Below are positions 9,223 to 17,641 of a stretch of DNA of 64,000 nucleotides, piece after piece. The DNA is from Ectothiorhodospira lacustris (GTDB lineage Bacteria > Pseudomonadota > Gammaproteobacteria > Ectothiorhodospirales > Ectothiorhodospiraceae): the NCBI RefSeq assembly GCF_022227845.1, contig NZ_JAJNQN010000010.1, positions 1-64,000 on the forward strand, read 5' to 3'. Both the position numbers and the translations under genes were made by a program. The notes under the pieces were generated by a model, which worked only from the letters and a program-made list of their open reading frames with translations, ran no database searches and was not told where the DNA came from. How positions within the stretch are numbered: the first letter of the stretch is position 1; every line of letters starts with the position of its first letter.

Positions 9223-10233
9223 ATGAGCCTGCTGATCAAGGGCCAGCTGCGCAGCGACTGGCTGGCCGAGGAAACCGAGGACGGTGAATTCATTCGCAAG
9301 GATTCCTTGTTTCGTCACTGGATCACCCCGGACGGCGCACCCGGACCCACCGGTGAGGGCGGCTTCCCCGCGGAGCCCGGCCGTTATCACCTCTACGTCT
9401 GCCTGGCCTGTCCCTGGGCCCACCGCACCCTGATCTTCCGCGCCCTGAAGGGGTTGGAAGAGGTTATCGGCGTCTCGGTGGTGAACCCGTTCATGCTGGA
9501 ACAGGGCTGGAGCTTTCATCCCTGGCCGGGTGCGACGGAGGATCACGTCAACGGCTTTGAATACCTGCATCAGGCCTACACCCTGGCGGACCCGGAGTAC
9601 ACCGGCATCGTCACCGTGCCCACCCTCTGGGACCGACATCGCCGGACCATCGTCAACAACGAGTCCTCCGAGATCATCCGCATGTTCAACAGCGCCTTCG
9701 AGGCGTACACCGATCAGCACGCAGATTTCTATCCCGAGGCCCTGCGGGGGCAGGTCGATGCCGTCAACCAAAGGATCTATGACACGTTGAACAATGGCGT
9801 GTACCGGGCCGGGTTCGCCACCGAACAGGCCGCCTATGAACGGGCCTTCGACCGCCTGTTCGAGACCCTCGACTGGCTGGAGGAGCGACTGTCCCGGCAA
9901 CGGTACCTGGTGGGTGACCGGATCACCGAGGCGGACTGGCGCCTGTTCACCACCCTGGTACGCTTTGATGCCGTGTACTACAGCCATTTCAAGTGCAATC
10001 GGCAGCGCCTGGTGGACTACCCGAACCTGTGGGCGTACACCCGGGAGCTGTATCAGGTGCAGGGGGTGGCGGCAACCGTGAACATGGATCACATCAAGAC
10101 CCATTACTACGGCAGTCATGAGCATCTGAATCCCGGTGGTATCATTCCCCGCGGCCCGGTGCTGGATTTCATGGCGCCCCACGACCGTGACCGTGTTGAC
10201 CCCCTCACCCCAACCCCTCTCCCCAAGGGATAG
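9223..10233 (+). CDS. yqjG: Glutathionyl-hydroquinone reductase (YqjG/ECM4 family)
   Basis: 336 residues. The N-terminal thioredoxin fold carries the xi-class GST signature CPWAHR with the catalytic Cys at residue 63, the same position as in E. coli YqjG. Further family marks are SVVNPFMLEQGWSF, the TVPTLWDR cis-Pro loop, NNESSEIIRMFN and the C-terminal helical domain with EADWRLFTTLVRFDAVYYSHFK. The enzyme reduces glutathionyl-hydroquinones with glutathione in the cytoplasm. SD ACAGGAGA is 6-7 bases before the ATG. The last dozen or so residues (DPLTPTPLPKG) are encoded by an intergenic palindromic repeat, so the original stop was probably lost or moved by repeat insertion. Confidence 0.93.
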   Translation: MSLLIKGQLRSDWLAEETEDGEFIRKDSLFRHWITPDGAPGPTGEGGFPAEPGRYHLYVCLACPWAHRTLIFRALKGLEEVIGVSVVNPFMLEQGWSFHPWPGATEDHVNGFEYLHQAYTLADPEYTGIVTVPTLWDRHRRTIVNNESSEIIRMFNSAFEAYTDQHADFYPEALRGQVDAVNQRIYDTLNNGVYRAGFATEQAAYERAFDRLFETLDWLEERLSRQRYLVGDRITEADWRLFTTLVRFDAVYYSHFKCNRQRLVDYPNLWAYTRELYQVQGVAATVNMDHIKTHYYGSHEHLNPGGIIPRGPVLDFMAPHDRDRVDPLTPTPLPKG

Positions 10234-10270
10234 GGGTATTGATTGCCCCCTTCCGCCCTTGGCGGAAGGA
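10199..10270. repeat. CCCTCTCCCC-type palindromic repeat
   Basis: A C-rich run (CCCCTCACCCCAACCCCTCT at 10201-10220) followed by GGGATAGGGG, a gap and the small inverted pair CCGCCC/GGCGG near 10254-10267. The same CCTCACCCCAACCCTCTCC string occurs at 23.89 kb and a degenerate copy at 15.03 kb. It supplies the 3' end of the reductase gene and the region just before the RND adaptor start. Confidence 0.7.
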
Positions 10271-10293
10271 TTCGATTTTGCCGAGGACTGAAC

Positions 10294-11376
10294 GTGACTG
10301 GAAAGAAACTGATCGCCCCGGGCATCCTGACCCTGGCCATCCTCGCGGGGGCGGCCTATGTGATGCTGGCGGATCACTCTGCGCCGCCACCGTCCGCCCG
10401 GGGGGCCCAGGGGCCGGTCCCGGTGGTGGTGGCCCCCGTTGCCCAGCGTTATTTCGAGACCAGCCTGGAATCCCTCGGCACCGCCGGCGCCAACGAATCG
10501 GTGGAAATCACCGCCCGCATCACCTCGCCAGTGGAGAGCATCGAGTTCCGCGATGGCCAGCAGGTGACCCGGGGCCAGGTGCTGGTGCGCCTGGCGGCCG
10601 CCGAGGAGATGGCCGAGGCCCGCGAGCGGCAGGTCGGCGTGGAGGAACAGCGTCGGGAGCTGGAGCGCATCCGCGGCCTGGTGGCCGACCGCAACCTGCC
10701 CCGGCAGCGCCTGGATGAGCAGCAGTCCCGCCTGAGCGAGGCCCAGGCCCGGCTGGAAGCGGCCCAGGTGCGGGTGGCCGATCGGGTGATCCGTGCCCCC
10801 TTTGATGGCGTCGTGGGTTTTCGTCGCGTCAGCCTCGGCGCCCTGGTCACGCCGGGTACTGTCATCACCACCCTGGACGACATCAGCATCATCAAGCTGG
10901 ATTTCAGCGTGCCGGAAACCTTTCTCCCCGGTGTCGCCGCCGGTCAGCGCATCGAGGCCCGCAGCGCCGCCTACCGGGATCGCACCTTCCAGGGCGAGGT
11001 CACCAGCGTGGATACCCGTGTCGATCCCGGCACCCGCGCCGCCATGGTGCGGGCCGCTATCCCCAATCCCGAGGGCGCCTTGCGCCCCGGCATGCTGATG
11101 ACGCTCACCCTGGTCAAGGATGAAACCGAGTCCCTGTCCGTGCCCGAATCGGCCCTCATGCAGGTGCGGGATCAGCACTATGTCTTCGTGGTCACCGACG
11201 AGAACCAGGTGCGTCGACAGGACGTGCAGGCCGGTCGCCGGGTCCCCGGCTACGTGGAAATCCTGTCAGGTCTGGAAGCGGGCACCCGGGTGGTCCAGGA
11301 AGGCACGGTCCGCATCCGTCCCGGCAGCGCCGTGGAAGTGGTGCGGGAATACCAACCCGACGGTGAACGCTCATGA
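10294..11376 (+). CDS. RND efflux periplasmic adaptor (membrane fusion protein)
   Basis: 360 residues from a GTG at 10294, chosen because GAGG lies seven bases upstream and the protein then begins with the expected cytoplasmic MTGKK and a signal anchor (residues about 6-25). Lipoyl halves (ESIEFRDGQQVTRGQVLVRL and VIRAPFDGVVGFRRVSLGALV), a short coiled-coil hairpin between them, a beta-barrel (SVPETFLPGVAAGQRIEARS) and a membrane-proximal domain are all present. It overlaps the pump gene by four bases (ATGA). It couples the inner-membrane pump to an outer-membrane duct, not encoded here. Confidence 0.92.
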   Translation: MTGKKLIAPGILTLAILAGAAYVMLADHSAPPPSARGAQGPVPVVVAPVAQRYFETSLESLGTAGANESVEITARITSPVESIEFRDGQQVTRGQVLVRLAAAEEMAEARERQVGVEEQRRELERIRGLVADRNLPRQRLDEQQSRLSEAQARLEAAQVRVADRVIRAPFDGVVGFRRVSLGALVTPGTVITTLDDISIIKLDFSVPETFLPGVAAGQRIEARSAAYRDRTFQGEVTSVDTRVDPGTRAAMVRAAIPNPEGALRPGMLMTLTLVKDETESLSVPESALMQVRDQHYVFVVTDENQVRRQDVQAGRRVPGYVEILSGLEAGTRVVQEGTVRIRPGSAVEVVREYQPDGERS

Positions 11377-14300
11377 TCCTTTCCGACGTTGCCAATCGCC
11401 GGCCGGTCCTGGCCGTGGTGATCAGCCTGCTGTTGGTCACCTTCGGGGTGCTGTCCTTTGATCGTCTGCCGCTGCGGGAATACCCGGACATCAACCCGCC
11501 GGTGGTGACGGTGCAGACCGATTATCGGGGCGCCAACGCCGCCATCGTCGAGACCAAGATCACCCAGCTTATCGAGGACCGGGTCAGCGGTATCGAGGGG
11601 ATCAAGTGGATTTCCTCGGAGAGCATCGACGGCCAGTCCCGCCTCACCATCGAATTCCAGATCAACCGGGACATCGACGCCGCCGCCAACGACGTGCGCG
11701 AGGCGGTGGCCCGGGTATTGCGGCAGCTGCCGGACGAGGCGGACCCGCCCCAGGTGTTCAAGGCGGATACCAATGCCGACCCCATCATGTGGCTCAACCT
11801 GGCCAGCGAGCACATGGACGGCCTGCAGCTCACCGACTATGCCGAGCGGTATCTGGTGGACCGCCTGTCCACCGTGGACGGGGTGGCCCTGATCCGGATC
11901 GGCGGCGCCAAGCGCTATGCCATGCGCATCTGGCTGGACCGGGAGGCCCTGGCCGCCCGGGCGCTGACCGTGGATGACGTGGAGTCGGCCCTGCGCCGGG
12001 AGAACGTGGAACTCCCCGCCGGACGGGTGGAGTCGGTTGAGCGTGAATTCAATGTGCGCCTGGCCCGAGGCTATCAGAGCGCCGATGACTTTGCCCGTCT
12101 GGTGATCCGGCGCGGCGATGACGGCCATCTGGTGCGCCTGGGGGAGGTGGCCCGGGTGGCCGTGGGGCCGGAAAACGACCGCACCGAACTACGCGGCAAC
12201 GGCGAGGACATGGTGGGCCTGGGGATCATCCAGCAATCCACCGCCAACACCCTGGCGGTGTCCCAGGCGGTGCGGGCGGAGGTGGACCTCATCAACCCCA
12301 CCCTGCCCGAGGGCACCCGCATCGCCATGAGCTATGACACCTCGGTGTTCATCGACGGCGCCATCAAGGAGGTATTCACCACCCTGTTCATCGCCATGAT
12401 GGTGGTGATCCTGGTGATCTATCTGTTCCTGGGCAGCATGCGGGCCATGCTGGTGCCGGCGGTGACGGTACCCGTCTCCCTCACGGCCGCCTTCATTGCC
12501 CTCTATGCCCTGGGCTTTTCCGTCAATCTGCTCACCCTGCTGGCGCTGGTGCTGGCCATCGGCCTGGTGGTGGACGATGCCATCGTGGTGCTGGAGAATA
12601 TTCACCGCCGCATCGAGGCCGGGGAACCGCCCCAGTTGGCAGCCTACCGGGGGGCGCGGCAGGTGGGCTTTGCGGTGGTGGCCACCACCTTGGTGCTCAT
12701 CTCCGTGTTCGTGCCCCTGGCCTTTCTGGAAGGCAATATCGGACGCCTGTTCACCGAGTTCGCCCTGGCCATGGCGGCGGCGGTGGCCTTTTCCAGCATC
12801 GTGGCCCTGACCCTGTCGCCGGTGATGTGTGCCCGCCTGATCCGCAAGGACACCGGCAAGACCGGCCTGAATCACGTCATGGCGCTGACCTTTGATCGCC
12901 TGTCGGGGTTCTACGGCAAGGCCCTGCGGGGTTCTCTCAAGGTGCCCGTGGTGACCGGCGTGGTCATGGTGGTTATGCTGGTGGCCATCATCGCCCTGGT
13001 CGAACGCATCCCCGATGAGTATGCCCCGCCGGAAGACCGGGGGGCCTTCTTCGTCCTGGTGGATGGCCCGGAAGGGGCGGGTTACGAACACATGCAGTCC
13101 CAGATGCGGCAGGTGGAGGCGCGCCTCATGCCCCTGATCGAATCCGGCGAGGCCATCCGGGTGCTGGCCCGGACCCCGCGGGGCTTCGGTGGCGCAGAGG
13201 CGGTGAATAACGGCTTCGGCATCGTGGTATTGGCCCACTGGAATGACCGTGAACGCTCCGCCTGGGAGATCATGAACGCCCTGTCGGCGGAGCTGGCCGA
13301 GATCCCGGATGTGCGGGCCATCAGCGTCATGCGCCAGGGGTTGGGCGGGCGTCGGGTGGGCCAGCCGGTCCAGTTTGTCATCGGTGGTCCCAGCTATGAT
13401 GAACTGGTGGAGTGGCGGGACCTGATCATCGAGCGGGCTTCGGAAAACCCCAACCTGAGAAACCTGGATTCCGATTTCAAGGAGACCCGACCCCAGCTCA
13501 TGGTGACCATCGACAAGGACCGGGCGGCGGATCTGGGGGTGTCGTTCGAGAGCATCGGCCGGACCCTGGAAACGGTCCTGGGTTCTCGGCGGGTGACCAC
13601 CTACATCGATCGGGGCGAGGAGTATGACGTGATCCTGGAAGGGGTTCCGGATCAGCGCCGGACCCCCGACGACATCCGCAACATCTACGTGCGTTCCGCC
13701 ACCACGGGGGCCTTGATCCCCCTGTCCAACGTGGTGAGTTTCGTCGAACAGGCGGATGCGGCCACTCTGAGCCGCTACAACCGCATGCGTGCCATCACCA
13801 TCACTGCGGGTCTGGCCCCTGGATATACCCTGGGGGAGGCCCTGGAGTACCTGGAGCGCATCGCCGGGGAGGAGCTGCCGGCGGAGGCACGCATCGACTA
13901 CAAGGGTGAGTCCCTGGAGTTCAAGGAGGCGGGTGGTGCCATCCTGTTCATCTTCGTGCTGGCCCTGGTGGTGGTGTTTTTGGTGCTGGCGGCCCAGTTC
14001 GAGAGCTTCGTCCAGCCGGCGGTGATCCTCACCACCGTACCGCTGGCGGTGGTGGGGGCGTTGGTGGGACTGCTGCTGACCGGCCAGACTCTCAACATCT
14101 ACAGCCAGATCGGGATCGTCATGCTCATCGGCCTGGCGGCCAAGAACGGCATCCTGATCGTGGAGTTCACTAACCAGTTGCGGGACACGGGGCGGGAGTT
14201 CGGGGAGGCCCTGGTGGAGGCGGCGCAGATCCGGCTGCGGCCCGTGCTGATGACGGCCTTCACCACGGTGATGGGCACCCTGCCGCTGATCCTGGCCAGC

Positions 14301-14489
14301 GGTCCGGGGGCGGAGAGCCGGTTTGTGATCGGTACGGTGGTATTTTCCGGGGTATTGTTCGCCACCTTGTTCACCCTGTTCGTGGTGCCGGTGGCCTATC
14401 AGACCCTGGCCCGCAACACCACCTCGCCGGGCGAGACCGGGCGGCGCATCGACGAGCTGGACCGGCAACATGGGGAAGCCGGGGTGTAG
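11373..14489 (+). CDS. RND multidrug/solvent efflux pump, inner-membrane subunit
   Basis: 1038 residues, normal for AcrB/MexB-type HAE1 pumps. Twelve helices in two halves, with helix-4 proton-relay aspartates in GLVVDDAIVVLENIHRR (about residues 398-412) and the helix-10 lysine in GLAAKNGILIVEF (about 920). Porter and docking loops lie at about 35-330 and 550-860. It uses the proton gradient to move amphipathic compounds from periplasm or inner-membrane leaflet outward. Gene pair with the adaptor only; a TolC-like partner must be supplied from elsewhere. Sequence feel (MILSDVANRRPVLAVVISLL start) is closer to MexF/VexK-like branches than to AcrB itself. Confidence 0.93.
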   Translation: MILSDVANRRPVLAVVISLLLVTFGVLSFDRLPLREYPDINPPVVTVQTDYRGANAAIVETKITQLIEDRVSGIEGIKWISSESIDGQSRLTIEFQINRDIDAAANDVREAVARVLRQLPDEADPPQVFKADTNADPIMWLNLASEHMDGLQLTDYAERYLVDRLSTVDGVALIRIGGAKRYAMRIWLDREALAARALTVDDVESALRRENVELPAGRVESVEREFNVRLARGYQSADDFARLVIRRGDDGHLVRLGEVARVAVGPENDRTELRGNGEDMVGLGIIQQSTANTLAVSQAVRAEVDLINPTLPEGTRIAMSYDTSVFIDGAIKEVFTTLFIAMMVVILVIYLFLGSMRAMLVPAVTVPVSLTAAFIALYALGFSVNLLTLLALVLAIGLVVDDAIVVLENIHRRIEAGEPPQLAAYRGARQVGFAVVATTLVLISVFVPLAFLEGNIGRLFTEFALAMAAAVAFSSIVALTLSPVMCARLIRKDTGKTGLNHVMALTFDRLSGFYGKALRGSLKVPVVTGVVMVVMLVAIIALVERIPDEYAPPEDRGAFFVLVDGPEGAGYEHMQSQMRQVEARLMPLIESGEAIRVLARTPRGFGGAEAVNNGFGIVVLAHWNDRERSAWEIMNALSAELAEIPDVRAISVMRQGLGGRRVGQPVQFVIGGPSYDELVEWRDLIIERASENPNLRNLDSDFKETRPQLMVTIDKDRAADLGVSFESIGRTLETVLGSRRVTTYIDRGEEYDVILEGVPDQRRTPDDIRNIYVRSATTGALIPLSNVVSFVEQADAATLSRYNRMRAITITAGLAPGYTLGEALEYLERIAGEELPAEARIDYKGESLEFKEAGGAILFIFVLALVVVFLVLAAQFESFVQPAVILTTVPLAVVGALVGLLLTGQTLNIYSQIGIVMLIGLAAKNGILIVEFTNQLRDTGREFGEALVEAAQIRLRPVLMTAFTTVMGTLPLILASGPGAESRFVIGTVVFSGVLFATLFTLFVVPVAYQTLARNTTSPGETGRRIDELDRQHGEAGV

Positions 14490-14530
14490 GTGCCGAGGGA
14501 TGAGGGGCGGGCGCCGGGGCGCGATGGGCG

Positions 14531-14941
14531 TTACTCGTCTTGCTCGCTGCTCCCATGAAACCGCAACGCCGCCGAGTTGATGCAGTAGCGCAGCCCGGTC
14601 GGCGGCGGGCCGTCCTCGAACACATGCCCCAGATGGGCATCGCAGCGGGCACAGCGCACCTCCACCCGGCTCATGAACAGTCCGCGATCCACATGCCGCG
14701 CCAGGGCCGACTCGCTCACCGGCTGCCAGTAGCTGGGCCAGCCGCTGCCCGAGTCGTACTTGTGCTCACTGCTGAACAGCGGGGCATCACAGCAGATGCA
14801 GTGATACACCCCCGGGGCCTTGTGGTCATGGAAACAGCCGGTGAAGGCCCGTTCCGTGCCCGCCTCCCGGGTGACGTGATACTGCTCCGGCGTCAGTTCG
14901 GCTCGCCACCGGCCCTCGGACTTGCTCACCTTCTCGTTCAT
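14531..14941 (-). CDS. msrB: Peptide-methionine (R)-S-oxide reductase MsrB
   Basis: 136 residues, complete. Zinc-binding pairs C48/C51 (CICC) and C97/C100 (CARC), the substrate motif [11 protein letters not shown], and [26 protein letters not shown] with the catalytic Cys at residue 120. The enzyme reduces R-methionine sulfoxide in oxidised proteins using thioredoxin. There is no signal peptide, so it is cytoplasmic. It is convergent with the RND operon and stands alone. Confidence 0.96.
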   Translation of the reverse strand: MNEKVSKSEGRWRAELTPEQYHVTREAGTERAFTGCFHDHKAPGVYHCICCDAPLFSSEHKYDSGSGWPSYWQPVSESALARHVDRGLFMSRVEVRCARCDAHLGHVFEDGPPPTGLRYCINSAALRFHGSSEQDE

Positions 14942-15002
14942 GCTGGAGGAACCTCGTTGTTTTTGCCCCTCGCCGGGGATCGGTTATGATCATATCGCCA
15001 CG

Positions 15003-15081
15003 CTTCCCTCCCTCCGTAGCAGAGAGGGCGGCTCCCCCCCCCTCTCCCCGTGGGGGAGAAGAGGCGGAAGGGAAGGCGCAG
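15003..15081. repeat. Degenerate CCCTCTCCCC-type repeat upstream of the EAL gene
   Basis: CTTCCCTCCCTCCG, AGAGAGGGCGG, CCCCCTCTCCCCGTGGGGGA and GAGGCGGAAGGGAAGGCG form overlapping inverted repeats; the central CTCCCC-gtg-GGGGAG stem is the core. It is a third copy of the family at 10.2 kb and 23.9 kb and lies between the divergent msrB and EAL genes. Confidence 0.55.
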
Positions 15082-15148
15082 TAAGTGTTCATCACACTAC
15101 ATTGGGACAATGCCGGATGGGAAACGATTCCCTGCAGAGGTGTCTGCC

Positions 15149-16222
15149 ATGACATGCCAAGATTGCCAGGTCATCGAGCGCTGCACCCCGGGACCGGGAC
15201 GGCTTTATCTGGCGCCGTTTCTTTCCCATACCCTCAAGGCGCTCCATAGTCACTTGCAGACTCGGGGCTATCCGGTCCACAACGGCACCCCGGGGGTACT
15301 GGAAGTCCGTCTGGACGACGGCGATCTGCAGCCGCTGGCCCATCTGCTTCGGGACCTCATGAGCGAGGCCGAGATCCGGGACTGTCAGGCCGCCCTGCTG
15401 CCCCGGGATCAGTCCTTCGGCATCGTCCATCTGCCGCGAACCCAAACCCTGCATACCCTCCTGGCACGGACCTGCAGCGACTGGCTGATAGACCTCATTG
15501 AGGCGGAAAGCCTGGTGTTCCATTTTCAACCGATCGTCCACACCCTGCGTCCGGATCAGGTCTTTGCCTATGAGTCCCTCATGCGCGGGCAACTCCCCGG
15601 AAAGAACTCGTTGATCTATCCGGACCGGCTACTGGAGCAGGCCCGGGCCGCCCGCCTCATGTTCCAGCTCGACCGCGTTGCCCGCATCAACGCCATCCGT
15701 CAGGCGACGGGGCACGACATCCGCTGCAACATCTTCATCAACTTCAACCCCACCACCATCTACGACCCGGCCTACTGTCTCCAGACCACCCTGCAGGAAG
15801 TCCGGCGACTGGGTGCCGATCCGGATCGTTTCGTGTTCGAAGTGGTGGAGACCGAGGCCGTGTCCGATACCGCTCACCTGCGCCGGATCGTGGATTTCTA
15901 TCGCGGTGCCGGCTTTCGCGTGGCCCTGGATGATCTCGGGGCCGGTTATGCCTCACTCAACCTGCTGGCGGAACTGCGGCCGGATTTCGTCAAGTTCGAT
16001 CGTGCTATGGTGAAAGGGATCGACCAGGACCCCTTTCGTCAGAAAGTGCTGGCCAAGCTGATCGAGATGGCCGGCGAGTTGGGCATCGCCACCATCGCCG
16101 AAGGCGTGGAAACCCGCGCTGAATGGGACTGGCTGCGTGGGCAGCAGGTGAACTACGTGCAGGGCTACCTGTTTGCCCGTCCGGCGACACCGCCGCCGGC
16201 CCCCGAGGTACCCAAAGACTGA
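15149..16222 (+). CDS. EAL-domain cyclic-di-GMP phosphodiesterase
   Basis: 357 residues from the ATG at 15149, supported by AGAGG eight bases upstream; the longer frame runs back through a repeat. An N-terminal segment of about 120 residues with an MTCQDC cysteine cluster and a C-rich start (YAQ1-like or YcgG-like, not identified) precedes the EAL domain. Catalytic features are present: ESL (E142, the EAL position), INFNPT, EVVETE, ALDDLGAGYASL, KFDR and EGVET, so active hydrolysis of c-di-GMP to pGpG is expected. The product is cytoplasmic with no membrane helix. c-di-GMP usually controls exopolysaccharide output, which is relevant to the downstream XrtA locus. Confidence 0.9.
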   Translation: MTCQDCQVIERCTPGPGRLYLAPFLSHTLKALHSHLQTRGYPVHNGTPGVLEVRLDDGDLQPLAHLLRDLMSEAEIRDCQAALLPRDQSFGIVHLPRTQTLHTLLARTCSDWLIDLIEAESLVFHFQPIVHTLRPDQVFAYESLMRGQLPGKNSLIYPDRLLEQARAARLMFQLDRVARINAIRQATGHDIRCNIFINFNPTTIYDPAYCLQTTLQEVRRLGADPDRFVFEVVETEAVSDTAHLRRIVDFYRGAGFRVALDDLGAGYASLNLLAELRPDFVKFDRAMVKGIDQDPFRQKVLAKLIEMAGELGIATIAEGVETRAEWDWLRGQQVNYVQGYLFARPATPPPAPEVPKD

Positions 16223-16243
16223 CCCGAGGTATTCAAAGACCGA
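16202..16243. repeat. 21-bp tandem duplication across the EAL gene stop
   Basis: Two adjacent 21-base copies beginning CCCGAGGTA (16202-16222 and 16223-16243) differ at three positions. The first copy encodes the last residues and stop codon of the EAL gene; the second is untranslated. Confidence 0.75.
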
Positions 16244-16264
16244 TATGACGAGGGAGACCCCCGC

Positions 16265-17641
16265 TTGACCGACCCCATCAGCTCCGCCTACCGCCTTCTG
16301 GAGGCCTCCCAGGTACATTATCAGGGCCGGGTGGTCGGAACCATCGCCAGTCTCGATGCCCAGGCGCCGGCCGACAACTACGCCGACTGCTTTGTCCGGG
16401 ACTTCGTCCCTTCCGGCCTGGTCTTCCTGCTGGACGGGCACCACGGGATCGTTCGCGATTTCCTGGCCCTGGTGCTCAAGCTGCGGGACCAGCAGGAAGA
16501 GGTGGAGGGTCATCGGGCGGTGGCCAAGGTGATGCCCGCCAGTTTTCGGGTGCTGTGCAACGAGGCCGGTGTAGAGGAGATCCATACCGATTTCGGCGAC
16601 CGGGCCATCGGCCGGGTGGCGCCGGTGGATTCCATGATGTGGTGGCTGATCCTGCTGGTGGCCTACGAACGGGTCAGCGGTGATACCGCCTTCACCCGTT
16701 CCCCCGAGTGCCGCCGGGGCGTGCGCATGATCCTCAATATCTGCCTGCAGGACCGTTTCGAGATCTTCCCGACCTTGCTGGTGCCCGACGGCTCATTCAT
16801 GATCGACCGGCGCATGGGGGTCTACGGTCACCCCCTGGAGATCCAATCCCTGTTCTTCGGCGCCCTGCGGGCGGCCCTGGAACTGCTGGACCCGGACGAC
16901 CCGGAAAATCAGGCCATCCATCTGCAGTCACGCAAGCGCCTGGACCAGCTCACCGAGTACGTGCGCCACTATTACTGGCTGGACGAGGACCGGCTCAACC
17001 GGATCCATCGCTACCGTACCGAGATCTTCGGCCATGATTCGGAAAATGCCCTGAACATTCACCCGGAGAGCATCCCCGACTGGGTCAGCGACTGGCTGCC
17101 CCCGCAGACCGGCTATCTGGTGGGCAACCTGGGGCCGGGACGGATGGATTTCCGCTTCTTCTCCCTGGGCAACCTGCTGGCGGTGCTGTTCGGTCTGGCG
17201 GACCCGGAGCAGGGGAAGCGCGTCATGGCCCTGTTCGACCAGCGCTGGAGTGATCTGGCGGGGATGATGCCGGTGAAGATCTGCTTCCCGGCCATGGAAG
17301 GGGACGAATGGCGGCTCATGACCGGCTCCGATCCCAAGAACATCCCCTGGTCCTATCACAACGGCGGCAACTGGCCGGCCCTGCTGTGGGCCTTCGTCGC
17401 CGCCGCCCTCCATGCCGGTCGGGAAGACCTGGCCCGCCGTGCCCATGACACCGCCGCCCCCCGTCTCTACGCCAACGGCTGGCCGGAATATTACGATGGG
17501 CGCAACGGCCGTCTCATCGGCCGGCGTTCGAACTTCAACCAGACCTGGTCGGCCGCCGCGCTGATCCTGGCACACAAGTTCATCGAGGACCCGTCCACCC
17601 TGGACGTCTTGAGCCTCAAGGGATACGAGACACCATCATGA
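16265..17641 (+). CDS. Alkaline/neutral invertase (glycoside hydrolase family 100)
   Basis: 458 residues, the usual length. It hydrolyses sucrose to glucose and fructose in the cytoplasm. Family landmarks are DNYADCFVRDFVPSGL, the catalytic-acid motif PVDSMMWW (D122, matching the Asp of cyanobacterial InvA), and WPEYYDGRNG...GRRSNFNQTWSAA with E408 as the second catalytic carboxylate. The TTG start at 16265 is backed by GGGAG eight bases upstream. Its stop overlaps the sucrose-phosphate synthase start (ATGA), so synthesis and breakdown enzymes are made together, allowing sucrose level to be adjusted. No signal peptide. Confidence 0.92.
   Translation: MTDPISSAYRLLEASQVHYQGRVVGTIASLDAQAPADNYADCFVRDFVPSGLVFLLDGHHGIVRDFLALVLKLRDQQEEVEGHRAVAKVMPASFRVLCNEAGVEEIHTDFGDRAIGRVAPVDSMMWWLILLVAYERVSGDTAFTRSPECRRGVRMILNICLQDRFEIFPTLLVPDGSFMIDRRMGVYGHPLEIQSLFFGALRAALELLDPDDPENQAIHLQSRKRLDQLTEYVRHYYWLDEDRLNRIHRYRTEIFGHDSENALNIHPESIPDWVSDWLPPQTGYLVGNLGPGRMDFRFFSLGNLLAVLFGLADPEQGKRVMALFDQRWSDLAGMMPVKICFPAMEGDEWRLMTGSDPKNIPWSYHNGGNWPALLWAFVAAALHAGREDLARRAHDTAAPRLYANGWPEYYDGRNGRLIGRRSNFNQTWSAAALILAHKFIEDPSTLDVLSLKGYETPS

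Noticed and set aside
9166-11178. 670-residue minus-strand frame opposite the reductase and adaptor genes
   Set aside because: Spans two well-supported plus-strand genes and an intergenic repeat; sequence is low-complexity Gly/His/Gln.
12189-14471. 760-residue minus-strand frame inside the RND pump gene
   Set aside because: Shadow frame; the pump is unmistakable and the reverse translation is His/Gln/Asp rich.
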